A stretch of 64,000 nt of DNA from assembly GCF_019904175.1 (NCBI RefSeq), contig NZ_CP061913.1:1860001-1924000 (forward strand). The letters run 5' to 3'. Below the pieces are notes generated by a model that was given only the letters and a program-made list of their open reading frames with translations, searched no databases and had not been told where the DNA came from. A program made the translations under genes and the position numbers. Each line of letters begins with the position of its first letter. Position 1 is the stretch's first letter. Source of the stretch: Dactylosporangium vinaceum. GTDB taxonomy: Bacteria; Actinomycetota; Actinomycetes; Mycobacteriales; Micromonosporaceae. Below, in pieces: positions 27,057 to 34,769 of the stretch.

Positions 27057-28862
27057 GTGACGCGATCCGACCGATCGCCGCACGGCGGGGAACACCCGTC
27101 CGGCGTCGCGCGGATCGCCGTCGACCTCCTCGGCGGGGACGGGGCTCCCGCCGTCGTGGTTGACGGCGCTCTGCGCGCATGCAGCGCCGATCCAGACCTC
27201 CACCTTCTCCTCGTCGGCCCACAGCACGTGGCCGACGAGGTCATTGGCGCGCTCCCGGTCGCTGACCGCGAGCGCGTCAGTGTCATCGTCGTCGACTCCG
27301 CTGTCGGCATGGGTGACGCGCCGCTGCGCAACGTCCGGCGCTCCTCATCGGTCCGTGCGGCCGCGGAGGCGGTCTACACCGGCCGCGCGGACGCGATGGT
27401 CTCCGCGGGCTCCAGCGGCGCCGCCGTCGCCGCGTCCGCGCATGTCCTCGGGCGCCTGCGCGGCGTGCGCCGGCCCGGCCTGGCCGCACAGCTGCCGACC
27501 GAGCGCGGCCCCGTGCTGCTCATCGACGTCGGGGTGACCCTCGACGCCACGATGCTCGAACTCGTGCAGCACGCCGTCCTGGGCGCCGCCTATGCCGCGG
27601 TCGCGCTGGACATCCCGCGCCCGCGCGTCGGGCTGCTCTCCATCGGCAGCGAGCCCGGCAAGGGTGATCGGCTGCGCCGCGCGGTGTCGATCGCACTGTC
27701 GGACGTCCCGTTGCCGGCCGGCGCTCGCTACGTCGGTCTGGTCGAAGGCTTCGATGTACCGCGCGGAGGCCCGGCCGACGTCATCGTGACCGACGGATTC
27801 ACCGGAAATGTCCTGCTCAAGGGCATCGAAGCGGCGATGGCCACGGCCCGGCGGCTGATCCGCGGTCACCAGGCGGCGGCCGGCGGCCACGATGCCGGCG
27901 ACGGTCGCGAAGCCGGCGACCGCCATGGGGCCGGCGACCGCCTGAGGGTCGTCGACAGTCCCTCGGCCGTTGACGCTCACCCGGCGGGCAGCGATCACGT
28001 GGCCGGCGGCGATCACGTGGCCAGCGGCGATCACGTGGCGGGCGGCGGTCACGTGGCGGGCGGTGCTCACCGAGACGGCGACCAGGCTGTTTCCGGCGGC
28101 GGCGACGAGCTGAACGATGGCTTCGGGGTGGCGGACGGCCTCGAAGCGGTTGCCCCCAGCCAGCGGACCACGTCCGAGCGCAGCCTGGCCGCGTCCGAGC
28201 GCAGCCTGGCCGCGTCGGAGCGCAGCCTGGCCGCGTCCGAGCGCAGCGGGCCCGCGTCCGAGCGCAGCGTGAGCTCGGCTGAGCCGCCGGTGGCCGTATC
28301 GGGCAGCGTGGCCGCTCCCGCGCGCGACCTGGCGGCTCATCTGCGCGACGGGGAGATCCAACCGCACGACGGGCCCGCCTACAGGTCCGAGGTCCCGGCC
28401 CACCCGGGCGACGGGGCCGGCAGCCTGCCCGGTGGGGCCGATGATCAGCACGACGCTGCCGCGCCTCCGCGCGGTGGTGCGGTATCGGAGGGCGATGGTG
28501 CTGCGCCCGGGCGCGAGGAGATGGCGTCCGGAGACAGCGAATCGCGCGCGGACGACGCGGCTGTGCCCGCGTCCGCGCGTGACGGGGCCGCGCTCGGAGG
28601 TGCCGGAGGCAATGGGGCCGCAGTCGGAGGCAGCCCTGCGCTGTACGAGGCCGCGGCCGTCCTGCTCGGCGTGGCGGGCGACGTCGTCGTCTGCCACGGT
28701 TCGGCGGGCGGTGCCGAGATCGCCGACGGCATTGCCCTGGCTGCACGACTTCACCGCGACCGCATCACCCCGGCGGTCGCGGGACTCGCTGATGACCTGC
28801 TGGCCGAACTCTCCTCGGCCGGCGGCCTCACCATCCGTGACGCACTGGGAGAGCGCTCGTGA
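27057..28862 (+). CDS. plsX: phosphate acyltransferase PlsX interrupted by a 250-residue low-complexity insert
   Basis: 601 residues, against about 330 for usual PlsX, which makes acyl-phosphate from acyl-ACP for phospholipid synthesis. Residues 17-272 match the family ([40 protein letters not shown]). The C-terminal part resumes at about 525 ([24 protein letters not shown]) and reads to the end. Residues about 275-524 are Gly/Asp/His/Ala/Ser-rich with in-frame tandem repeats: four 18-bp units (GDHVAG-like) and five 21-bp units (SERSLAA-like). The frame is uninterrupted across the insert, and the stop overlaps rnc (GTGA), so the gene looks functional. The break falls in the helical region that contacts the membrane in Bacillus PlsX (inference). 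Confidence 0.9.
   Translation: MTRSDRSPHGGEHPSGVARIAVDLLGGDGAPAVVVDGALRACSADPDLHLLLVGPQHVADEVIGALPVADRERVSVIVVDSAVGMGDAPLRNVRRSSSVRAAAEAVYTGRADAMVSAGSSGAAVAASAHVLGRLRGVRRPGLAAQLPTERGPVLLIDVGVTLDATMLELVQHAVLGAAYAAVALDIPRPRVGLLSIGSEPGKGDRLRRAVSIALSDVPLPAGARYVGLVEGFDVPRGGPADVIVTDGFTGNVLLKGIEAAMATARRLIRGHQAAAGGHDAGDGREAGDRHGAGDRLRVVDSPSAVDAHPAGSDHVAGGDHVASGDHVAGGGHVAGGAHRDGDQAVSGGGDELNDGFGVADGLEAVAPSQRTTSERSLAASERSLAASERSLAASERSGPASERSVSSAEPPVAVSGSVAAPARDLAAHLRDGEIQPHDGPAYRSEVPAHPGDGAGSLPGGADDQHDAAAPPRGGAVSEGDGAAPGREEMASGDSESRADDAAVPASARDGAALGGAGGNGAAVGGSPALYEAAAVLLGVAGDVVVCHGSAGGAEIADGIALAARLHRDRITPAVAGLADDLLAELSSAGGLTIRDALGERS
27991..28062 (+). repeat. in-frame 18-bp repeat in plsX
   Basis: Four copies of GCGATCACGTGGC(C/G)(G/A)GCG starting at 27991, 28009, 28027 and 28045, reading Gly-Asp-His-Val-Ala with small variations. 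Period is six codons. Confidence 0.9.
28170..28274 (+). repeat. in-frame 21-bp repeat in plsX
   Basis: Five copies of a unit beginning (A/G)CGTCCGAGCGCAGC, reading Ser-Glu-Arg-Ser-Leu-Ala-Ala; the last two copies diverge in the final residues. The unit head differs by one base from the dispersed word GCGTCCGCGCG. Confidence 0.9.
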
Positions 28863-30013
28863 AGAACCAAAACAGCCTCGAGGCCGCCTTCGGTGTCGAG
28901 TTCGACCCGGACATGCTCAAGCGGGCACTTACCCACCGCTCGTTCGCGTACGAGAACGGCGGGCTGCCGACCAACGAGCGGCTCGAATTCCTCGGCGACG
29001 CGGTGCTCGGCGTGGTCATCACCACCGCCCTGTTCCAGAATCACCCGACGCTCGCCGAGGGACAGCTGGCCAAGCTGCGCGCCAGTGTGGTCAACATGCG
29101 CGCCCTCGCGGACGTCGCGCGGAAGCTGGGGCCGGGCGGCATCGGGCCCTACCTGCTGCTCGGCCGCGGCGAGGAGGCGACGGGCGGGCGCGACAAGGCC
29201 AGCATCCTCGCGGACACGCTGGAGGCGCTGATCGGCGCCGTCTACCTGCAGTACGGGCTCGACACCACCGCGCTGGTGATCCACAAGCTCTTCGACGGGC
29301 TGATGGCCGAGGCGGCGATGCGCGGGGCCGGGCTGGACTGGAAGACCAGCCTGCAGGAGCTGACCGCCGGGCGCGGGCTGGGGGTGCCCGAGTATCGCAT
29401 CGACGAAGAGGGCCCCGACCACGCCAAGCGGTTCACGGCCTGGGTCATCGTCGCGGGGAAGCGTTACGGCGGCTCGCAGGGCGGCAGCAAGAAGGAGGCC
29501 GAGCAGCTCGCGGCCGAGGCGGCCTGGCGCGAGCTGTCGGGCGTCCTGCCGGAGTCCGCGGCGTACGCGGCCGAGCCCCCGGCCAACGCCTCGGCGCCGG
29601 TGGACGGGTCTGGAGCGCGCCGAGACGCGGAAAGCACGCGCAAGGAAGGCGACCGCGCGCGCCGCACCACGAACGGTCCGCGCCGCGAAGCCGACGCGTC
29701 CGCGCCGTCGAACCGGGCGCAGCACGATGCAGACGGATCACGGAAGAACGCCGACCGCACCCGCGCGGACGCGACCGGCCCCAACGGCGACACGAACGGG
29801 CCTGCCGCGGGCGCGGAGCGTGAGGATGCGGGCGTCGGCGCGGAGCGCGGGCGCAATGGCGCCGGGCGCGGGGCCGCGGGCAGCGGCGGGATGCGGGACC
29901 ATGGGGGCACGGACGCGGCCGGCGCGACGTCGCGCAAGGATGCGGATATCACCGAGACGACCGACACCGCCGAGGAACCGCCATCCTATGACCACGATGA
30001 CGCCGGTCAGTGA
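28859..30013 (+). CDS. rnc: ribonuclease III with low-complexity C-terminal tail
   Basis: 384 residues; typical RNase III has about 240. The catalytic signature NERLEFLGD is at 39-47, the second metal-binding motif is [15 protein letters not shown], and the double-stranded RNA-binding domain ends near residue 225 ([19 protein letters not shown]). The enzyme cleaves rRNA precursors and structured mRNA. From about 230 to 384 the sequence is Arg/Asp/Ala/Gly-rich and repetitive ([20 protein letters not shown]) with no fold. The GTG start overlaps the plsX stop. The gene overlaps the next by 26 bp. Confidence 0.93.
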   Translation: MKNQNSLEAAFGVEFDPDMLKRALTHRSFAYENGGLPTNERLEFLGDAVLGVVITTALFQNHPTLAEGQLAKLRASVVNMRALADVARKLGPGGIGPYLLLGRGEEATGGRDKASILADTLEALIGAVYLQYGLDTTALVIHKLFDGLMAEAAMRGAGLDWKTSLQELTAGRGLGVPEYRIDEEGPDHAKRFTAWVIVAGKRYGGSQGGSKKEAEQLAAEAAWRELSGVLPESAAYAAEPPANASAPVDGSGARRDAESTRKEGDRARRTTNGPRREADASAPSNRAQHDADGSRKNADRTRADATGPNGDTNGPAAGAEREDAGVGAERGRNGAGRGAAGSGGMRDHGGTDAAGATSRKDADITETTDTAEEPPSYDHDDAGQ

Positions 30014-31382
30014 GATCGCGCAGCGCGCCCGGACCACGCTGATTGCCTTCCCGCTTGGCATCTATGCCCTGAGTCGCCTGGTGCAGCTCCTGCTGCTCTG
30101 GTGGATGGCCCCCGACGACAAGATCCGGGACCGCCTCCTCGCGTGGGACGGCGGGCATTTCGTGCGCGTCGCCGAGGAGGGGTACCCGGCCGGCTACAGC
30201 TATGACGTCGACGGGCACCTGACCGGCAACGGCCTGGCCTTCTTCCCGGGCTACCCGATGACGGTGCGCTTCGTGCACTACCTGACCACGCTCGAGTACG
30301 GCACCTCGGCGATCACGGTCTCCTGGATCGCGGGCGCGGTCGCGGCGGTACTGCTCTGCGCGCTCGGGACGCGGCTGTACGACGAGCGGACCGGCCTGGC
30401 CCTGACCGCACTGTTCTGTGTGCAGCCGATGTCGATGGCACTGTCGATGGGGTACTCCGAGGCGCTGTTCACCGCGTTCGTCGTGGGCATGCTGCTCTGC
30501 GCGCACCGGGGCGCCTGGCTGCTCGCCGGGGTCCTCGGGCTCCTCGCGGGGCTGACCCGGCCGACGGGCGCGGCCGCGGCTGTCGCGCTCGTGGTGGCTG
30601 CCGGGATCGCGGTGTACCGCCGGTGGAAAGATCTCCAGGTCCGCGCGGACGCCATGGGGCCCGAAGGTGACGAGCAGGTGCGCGCGGACGCGATGGCGGC
30701 GTCCGAAGGCGGCAACCAGGTGCGCGCGGACGCGATGGCGATGTCCGAAGGTGGCAAGCAGGTGCGCGCGGGCGGGAAGGCGGCGTCCGAAGGCGACAGG
30801 CAGGTGCGCGCGGACGCGGTGGGGTCGACCGGCGGCGACGGGGACGTCGCGCGACCGGGGAGCACCGGCAGTACACGCGAAGGGATCTGGAAACCGATTC
30901 TCGGCGCCGTGATTGCGCTCGTGGGAGTGCCGGCCTATCTGCTGTGGGTCGGGCTGCGCGTGGGCGATCTGCACGCGTGGTTCGACATCCAGACGGCGGG
31001 CTGGGGCACGACGTTCGACTACGGTGACTCGACCCTGACGTTCCTGCACGACGCGTTCAAAGCGGGCGACGGCTGGATTCAGGTCAGCATCGCGTGGATG
31101 GTGCTCGCGGTCATCGCGGCGGCCGTGATCGCGGTGGTCCGGCGGGTGTGGGCGCCGCTCACGGTGTACGGGCTCATCGTGCTCGTGCTGGTGCTCGGGC
31201 AGGCCGGGTACTACCACTCCAAGCCGCGCCTGCTCGTGCCCGCGCTGCTGATCCTGGTGCCGCCCGCGGTCGCCCTCGGACGCGCGCGGCCGCGCACCGC
31301 GGGGCTGGTCCTGGCGGCGTGCGGCGCGTTCGGACTCTGGTACGGCTCGTATCTGATCACCGTGTGGCACTACGCGATCTAG
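29988..31382 (+). CDS. GT-C type membrane mannosyltransferase-like protein with repeat insert
   Basis: 464 residues from ATG 29988, with GAGGA upstream inside rnc. The N-terminal helix is followed by [19 protein letters not shown] and [11 protein letters not shown], the pattern of PIG-V/Gpi18-like glycosyltransferases, which use polyprenyl-phosphate sugars on the outer membrane face. About nine hydrophobic segments are visible. Residues about 216-298 are a hydrophilic insert between membrane helices, made of four or five 13-14-residue units starting QVRADAM or close variants, encoded by the GCGCGCGGACGCG word. The donor and acceptor are unknown. It lies between rnc and mutM. Confidence 0.8.
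   Translation: MTTMTPVSEIAQRARTTLIAFPLGIYALSRLVQLLLLWWMAPDDKIRDRLLAWDGGHFVRVAEEGYPAGYSYDVDGHLTGNGLAFFPGYPMTVRFVHYLTTLEYGTSAITVSWIAGAVAAVLLCALGTRLYDERTGLALTALFCVQPMSMALSMGYSEALFTAFVVGMLLCAHRGAWLLAGVLGLLAGLTRPTGAAAAVALVVAAGIAVYRRWKDLQVRADAMGPEGDEQVRADAMAASEGGNQVRADAMAMSEGGKQVRAGGKAASEGDRQVRADAVGSTGGDGDVARPGSTGSTREGIWKPILGAVIALVGVPAYLLWVGLRVGDLHAWFDIQTAGWGTTFDYGDSTLTFLHDAFKAGDGWIQVSIAWMVLAVIAAAVIAVVRRVWAPLTVYGLIVLVLVLGQAGYYHSKPRLLVPALLILVPPAVALGRARPRTAGLVLAACGAFGLWYGSYLITVWHYAI
30636..30884 (+). repeat. in-frame repeat insert (about 42-bp units) in the GT-C gene
   Basis: Units begin near 30636, 30675, 30717, 30759 and 30801, each with CAGGT(C/G)CGCGCGG. Copies differ at several positions, so it is older than the perfect spacer arrays. 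All steps keep the reading frame. Confidence 0.8.
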
Positions 31383-31391
31383 AGGGGATCC

Positions 31392-32249
31392 ATGCCTGAA
31401 CTGCCCGAGGTCGAAACCGTCCGGCGCGGCCTCGACAAGTGGGTGGCCGGTCGGCGCATCGCCACGGTCGAGGTGCTGCATCCGCGCGCCGTGCGCCGCC
31501 ACGTCACGGGCGCCGAGCACTTCGCCGGCCTCCTCGCGGGGCGGCGCGTGGGCTCGGTGATGCGCCGCGGGAAGTACCTCTGGCTGCCTCTCGACGACGA
31601 GGACGCCCTCATCGGCCACCTCGGCATGTCCGGGCAGCTGCTGCTGCAGCCGGTCGAGGCGGCCGCGGAGACGCACCTGCGCGTGCGGTTCTCGTTCGAC
31701 GACGACGGGCCGGAGCTGCGCTTCGTCGACCAGCGCACGTTCGGCGGCCTCAGCGTGTCGATCGGCGGCGCGGTGCTGCCCGAGGAGCTCGCGCACATCG
31801 CGCTCGACCCGGTCGACCCGCTGTTCGTGGACGACGCGTTCATCGAGCGGATGCGCAAACGGCGGACCGAGGTCAAGCGGGCCCTGCTGGACCAGACGCT
31901 GATCTCGGGCGTCGGCAACATCTACGCGGACGAGGCGCTGTGGCGCGCGCGGTTGCACGGTGCGCGGGACACGTCGCAGCTGTCCCGCCCAACGGTGCGC
32001 CGCCTGCTCGGACACGTCCGCGACGTCCTCAACGAGGCGATCGGCCAGGGCGGGACGAGCTTCGACGCGCTGTACGTCAACGTCAACGGGGAGAGCGGAT
32101 ACTTCGACCGGTCGCTGAACGCGTACGGGCGCGAGGGCCTGCCGTGCCGCCGCTGTGGGAGTCCGATCCGGCGGGAGGCGTTCATGAACCGCTCGTCGTT
32201 CTCGTGCCCGCGTTGCCAGCCGCGTCCGCGCGTCCGCGCGCTGGCCTGA
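31392..32249 (+). CDS. mutM: formamidopyrimidine-DNA glycosylase
   Basis: 285 residues. MutM excises 8-oxoguanine and formamidopyrimidines. The catalytic N-terminus [13 protein letters not shown] (Pro2, Glu3) is intact, the helix-two-turn-helix motif is [19 protein letters not shown], and the zinc finger is [30 protein letters not shown] precedes the ATG. The final codons are built from two head-to-tail copies of CGCGTCCG, the dispersed genomic word, giving RPRVRALA after the zinc finger. Confidence 0.96.
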   Translation: MPELPEVETVRRGLDKWVAGRRIATVEVLHPRAVRRHVTGAEHFAGLLAGRRVGSVMRRGKYLWLPLDDEDALIGHLGMSGQLLLQPVEAAAETHLRVRFSFDDDGPELRFVDQRTFGGLSVSIGGAVLPEELAHIALDPVDPLFVDDAFIERMRKRRTEVKRALLDQTLISGVGNIYADEALWRARLHGARDTSQLSRPTVRRLLGHVRDVLNEAIGQGGTSFDALYVNVNGESGYFDRSLNAYGREGLPCRRCGSPIRREAFMNRSSFSCPRCQPRPRVRALA

Positions 32250-32605
32250 GTCGAACAAGCGCTTGGCCAGACAAACGGCGGCCGGGCGCTCAGCGCGATA
32301 AGTGGCGAGCAAGCGCTTGATTCAACCTGCGCGGTGGCGCAAGCACTGCGAGGACCGCGAGCAGTGACCGAGCATGTCCTCGGACGATTCATCGCGAACC
32401 TGAGCAAGCGCTTGTTCAGGCGGCCGGGAAGTCCAACCGCACCCGCAACACAAGCAAGCGCTACCTACGCACCCGTGCAAACGCAACGCGCCTGCGCGAA
32501 CCGCCACCTGCGCGCCCGCGCGAACCGCCACCGAAGCGCCCCCGCCAACCGCCACCTACGCGCCCGCGCCAGGCGCCACCTACGCACCCGCGCGCCAGGC
32601 TCCAC
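32250..32605. other. spacer with repeated palindromes and a degenerate array
   Basis: Between mutM and the converging Spherulin-4 gene no real coding sequence is seen. The first half holds the palindromes described in the next entry. From about 32480 to 32620 there are degenerate units of CGCGCGAACCGCCACC and CCACCTACGCGCCCG type. A forward frame crossing it reads only repeat-derived Arg/Ala/Pro sequence. Confidence 0.7.
32256..32464. repeat. four copies of the palindrome CAAGCGCTTG
   Basis: Perfect palindromes are at 32256-32265, 32310-32319 and 32405-32414, and a one-sided copy CAAGCGCTAC at 32455-32464. Copies 2 to 4 are preceded by AG, and the second and third by GAG. Spacings between starts are 54, 95 and 50 bp. 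These could be binding sites for a dimeric regulator or a minor repeat family. Confidence 0.6.
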
Positions 32606-33367
32606 CTACGCGCCCGTGCGAGCGCTACGTGCCCCGTCCCGCACCCCGCTCAACGCCCGATAGGGCCGAGGCCGCCGAGGCGCCGGCGTAGGCCGCTCCG
32701 CCCCCGCCTCCAACGCCGCCAACCCCGGCACCAGCCCGCACCAAGCAGGCAGATCGGCGTACGGATTCGGCGCCCCGAGGTCCGTCACAAGCCCGAACCC
32801 GGCCCCCCGCGCCACCTGCAGCCGCGCCGCCTCGTCCAGCTCCCAGGGCGGCACCGCATGCACCAGGTGCCCGTCGCCCGGTCGCGACCCCGCGCCCGAC
32901 CACCGCCGGTACTCCCGCCAGCTCCCGTCGAACACACAGATCGGCAGCCCCAGGTCGCGATACGCGTCGTCCGGCGGGGAGCCAGGGTTCAGCACCACCT
33001 CCGGCAGATCCGCCCGCACGGCCGACTGCGCGACGACCGCGACCGGCCCGATCGCATACGGCGAGACCGGGGTGCGGTCGAGGAACACGCCGCCCACCGG
33101 ATACCCGCTCCACCGGTACACGTCCGCCCGGATCTGCGCGACCGGGCGCGTGCCGTAGTCAACGTCGACGTACCCGAGCAGGCGCACCCCGGCCGCGGCC
33201 AGCCGGCTTATGGCCGCCGTCCACAGCGGGTCCCGCCCGCTCCCGGGCCCGTTGGCGACGTCGACGACGACCGTGAACGCCGGCCCGTGCGAGGCGACGA
33301 TCTCCCATGCGTGTGGACGGGCCAGCGGATGCGCTCGCAGTGGGAGGAGCGTCGCAACCCGGTCCAC
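32606..33367 (-). CDS. Spherulation-specific family 4 (Spherulin-4) protein
   Basis: 253 residues from GTG 33367. The barrel-like pattern ASHGPAFTVVVDVANGPGSG, LLGYVDVDYGTRP, WSGYPVGGVFLDRTP and VVLNPGSPPDD matches Spherulin-4 domains, which resemble glycoside hydrolases (GH114-like) and are often found in secreted or spore-coat contexts. No signal peptide is visible with this start. The final 25 residues are basic and repeat-derived. The start lies 27 bp after the CAP-domain gene, so the two are probably co-transcribed. Substrate unknown. Confidence 0.8.
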   Translation of the reverse strand: MDRVATLLPLRAHPLARPHAWEIVASHGPAFTVVVDVANGPGSGRDPLWTAAISRLAAAGVRLLGYVDVDYGTRPVAQIRADVYRWSGYPVGGVFLDRTPVSPYAIGPVAVVAQSAVRADLPEVVLNPGSPPDDAYRDLGLPICVFDGSWREYRRWSGAGSRPGDGHLVHAVPPWELDEAARLQVARGAGFGLVTDLGAPNPYADLPAWCGLVPGLAALEAGAERPTPAPRRPRPYRALSGVRDGARSARTGA

Positions 33368-33393
33368 GACCGGACTAACGATGCTGGGCCCCC

Positions 33394-34047
33394 TCAAGCA
33401 CGGCCCGTGTCCACGGTCCAGTAGGGCGTCCGGCCGCGCAGTGCGGCTCCGACGCCGATCGATGTGATGTCGCAGTCGAGCAGCATGTCGTGCGCGTCGT
33501 CGTCGCGCATCCAGTGTTTGACGACGTCGCCCGGGTCGCCGCCGCGGGCGGTCAGCTCGTCCTCGAAGCCGCCGAATCCGGCCGCGGCGGCGCGGTCCTG
33601 GGGCGAGCTGCCGTCGCTGCCGCGGGCGCCGGTGAAGTCGCCGGCGGCCATGTCCGCGGCGTGCGTCCGCGCGGCCGCGCGCAGCTTGGCGTCGACCCGC
33701 ATCGGCCCGCACCGCTCCTTGCGCCGCTCGCCGTTGATCAGCTGGACGACGCGGTCCTCGTAGTCGCCGTTGAAGTTGGCCGCGACGAGCGTGGTCTTCG
33801 CGGCGTTGGGCGTCGTCGCGGCCGGCTCGCTGGTCGGCGGCGCACTGGGCGGGGCGGCGAACTGCGGCGCGGCGACGGACGGGGTGAGGCCGGGCGCGGG
33901 CGCGGCGGTCGAGGAGTCGCCACCCCCGCCGGCGGCCGCCGGGATGATCACGGCGCCGAGCCCGAAGAGGACCAGGATGCCGGTGACGGCGGCGGCGATA
34001 CCGGTCGGGCCGAGCCTCGTCAGGAGACCGGGCTGCGGTGCCGTCAT
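33394..34047 (-). CDS. secreted CAP (SCP/PR1-like) domain protein
   Basis: 217 residues, with GGGAGA before ATG 34047. Residues 15-38 form a signal-anchor helix, followed by a Pro/Ala/Ser linker to about 90. The CAP domain (90-217) shows VVQLINGERRKERCG, LRAAARTHAADMAAGDF and KHWMRDDDAHDMLLDCDITSIGVG, the YkwD-like signatures with the conserved histidines. Two cysteines may form a disulfide. CAP proteins are extracellular; their bacterial function is mostly unknown. It pairs with the Spherulin-4 gene downstream. Confidence 0.85.
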   Translation of the reverse strand: MTAPQPGLLTRLGPTGIAAAVTGILVLFGLGAVIIPAAAGGGGDSSTAAPAPGLTPSVAAPQFAAPPSAPPTSEPAATTPNAAKTTLVAANFNGDYEDRVVQLINGERRKERCGPMRVDAKLRAAARTHAADMAAGDFTGARGSDGSSPQDRAAAAGFGGFEDELTARGGDPGDVVKHWMRDDDAHDMLLDCDITSIGVGAALRGRTPYWTVDTGRA

Positions 34048-34213
34048 CGCACTCTCCCGGTCGCGTGAGCCTCAGAATTTCCGGAGATGACGCTACTTTG
34101 CAGTGGCGCCGCTGGGCAACCGGTGGCACACTGCCACGATCGGCGCGCCGTGATGATCACGCACCCGGGTGAGTGAGAACACCCTGGCCAGGACGTTTGG
34201 CGTGCCTCCGCGC

Positions 34214-34243
34214 TTGACTAAGTCGCGCGACAGACGGAACATA
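34214..34243 (+). promoter_or_regulatory. possible promoter of the coiled-coil microprotein gene
   Basis: TTGACT (34214-34219) is followed after 18 bp by AACATA (34238-34243). The -35 is good and the -10 mediocre. The spacer 34048-34345 otherwise holds only a GTGGC-ACACT-GCCAC type hairpin near its left end. Confidence 0.3.
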
Positions 34244-34345
34244 GAGGGGTCGCCAGTCGCGCCCACTCATGCCCTTGTGCTTCGGTCGCGGGTGCTGGGC
34301 GCGCGTTTGCCGGAATCGACCGGCTGCGCTTAACAAGGAGACGAT

Positions 34346-34540
34346 ATGGCTAAGGCCCTCTACGGCCACGTAGGCAGCGCGCCCGACCGGCGCCTTGTCG
34401 ACGAGGTCACCCAACTGCGTGCCAAGGTTCGGGCGCTCGAGTTCGAGGTCGTTCGGCTGCGTGCCGAGAATGACCGGCTCGCCGCGGCGGTCTCGGAGAC
34501 GGACCACCTGGTCCGGCTCGCCGAGCCGGCGATGGCCTGA
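34346..34540 (+). CDS. conserved actinobacterial coiled-coil microprotein
   Basis: 64 residues with an excellent AAGGAGA ribosome binding site. The sequence MAKALYGHVGSAPDRRLVDE is followed by a heptad-patterned helix (QLRAKVRALEFEVVRLRAEN). Small proteins of this form, starting MAKAL-GHVG, occur widely in actinobacteria and have no known function. It is monocistronic, flanked by a possible promoter and a hairpin, upstream of smc. The coiled coil suggests self-association or binding to a partner. Confidence 0.85.
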   Translation: MAKALYGHVGSAPDRRLVDEVTQLRAKVRALEFEVVRLRAENDRLAAAVSETDHLVRLAEPAMA

Positions 34541-34584
34541 GGAACTCAGGCCTCGTAACCAGCGCAGAACTGCACAGTAAACCC

Positions 34585-34615
34585 GCGCGCCGACATCCTC
34601 TGGGTCTCGGCGCGC
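34585..34615 (+). terminator. hairpin after the coiled-coil microprotein
   Basis: GCGCGCCGA (34585-34593) pairs perfectly with TCGGCGCGC (34607-34615) around 13 bases. It is the only strong hairpin before smc. Confidence 0.6.
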
Positions 34616-34769
34616 AGTCATGTAACGACCCGGTCGTCCGGTTGGTTACTGGTGGGGCCTGAGTGGGCGCTGTGCCCACGACACGCGCATTATGGTGTGC
34701 GGTACTGCGGGGAAGGGTAGGGTCCCGGCGGTAGCCTGCCCGGTACACACCTCGACACCGTGGAGATCC

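Noticed and set aside
32334..32663. 109-codon forward frame after mutM
   Set aside because: Made of the degenerate 32480-32620 repeat and running into the antisense of the Spherulin-4 gene.
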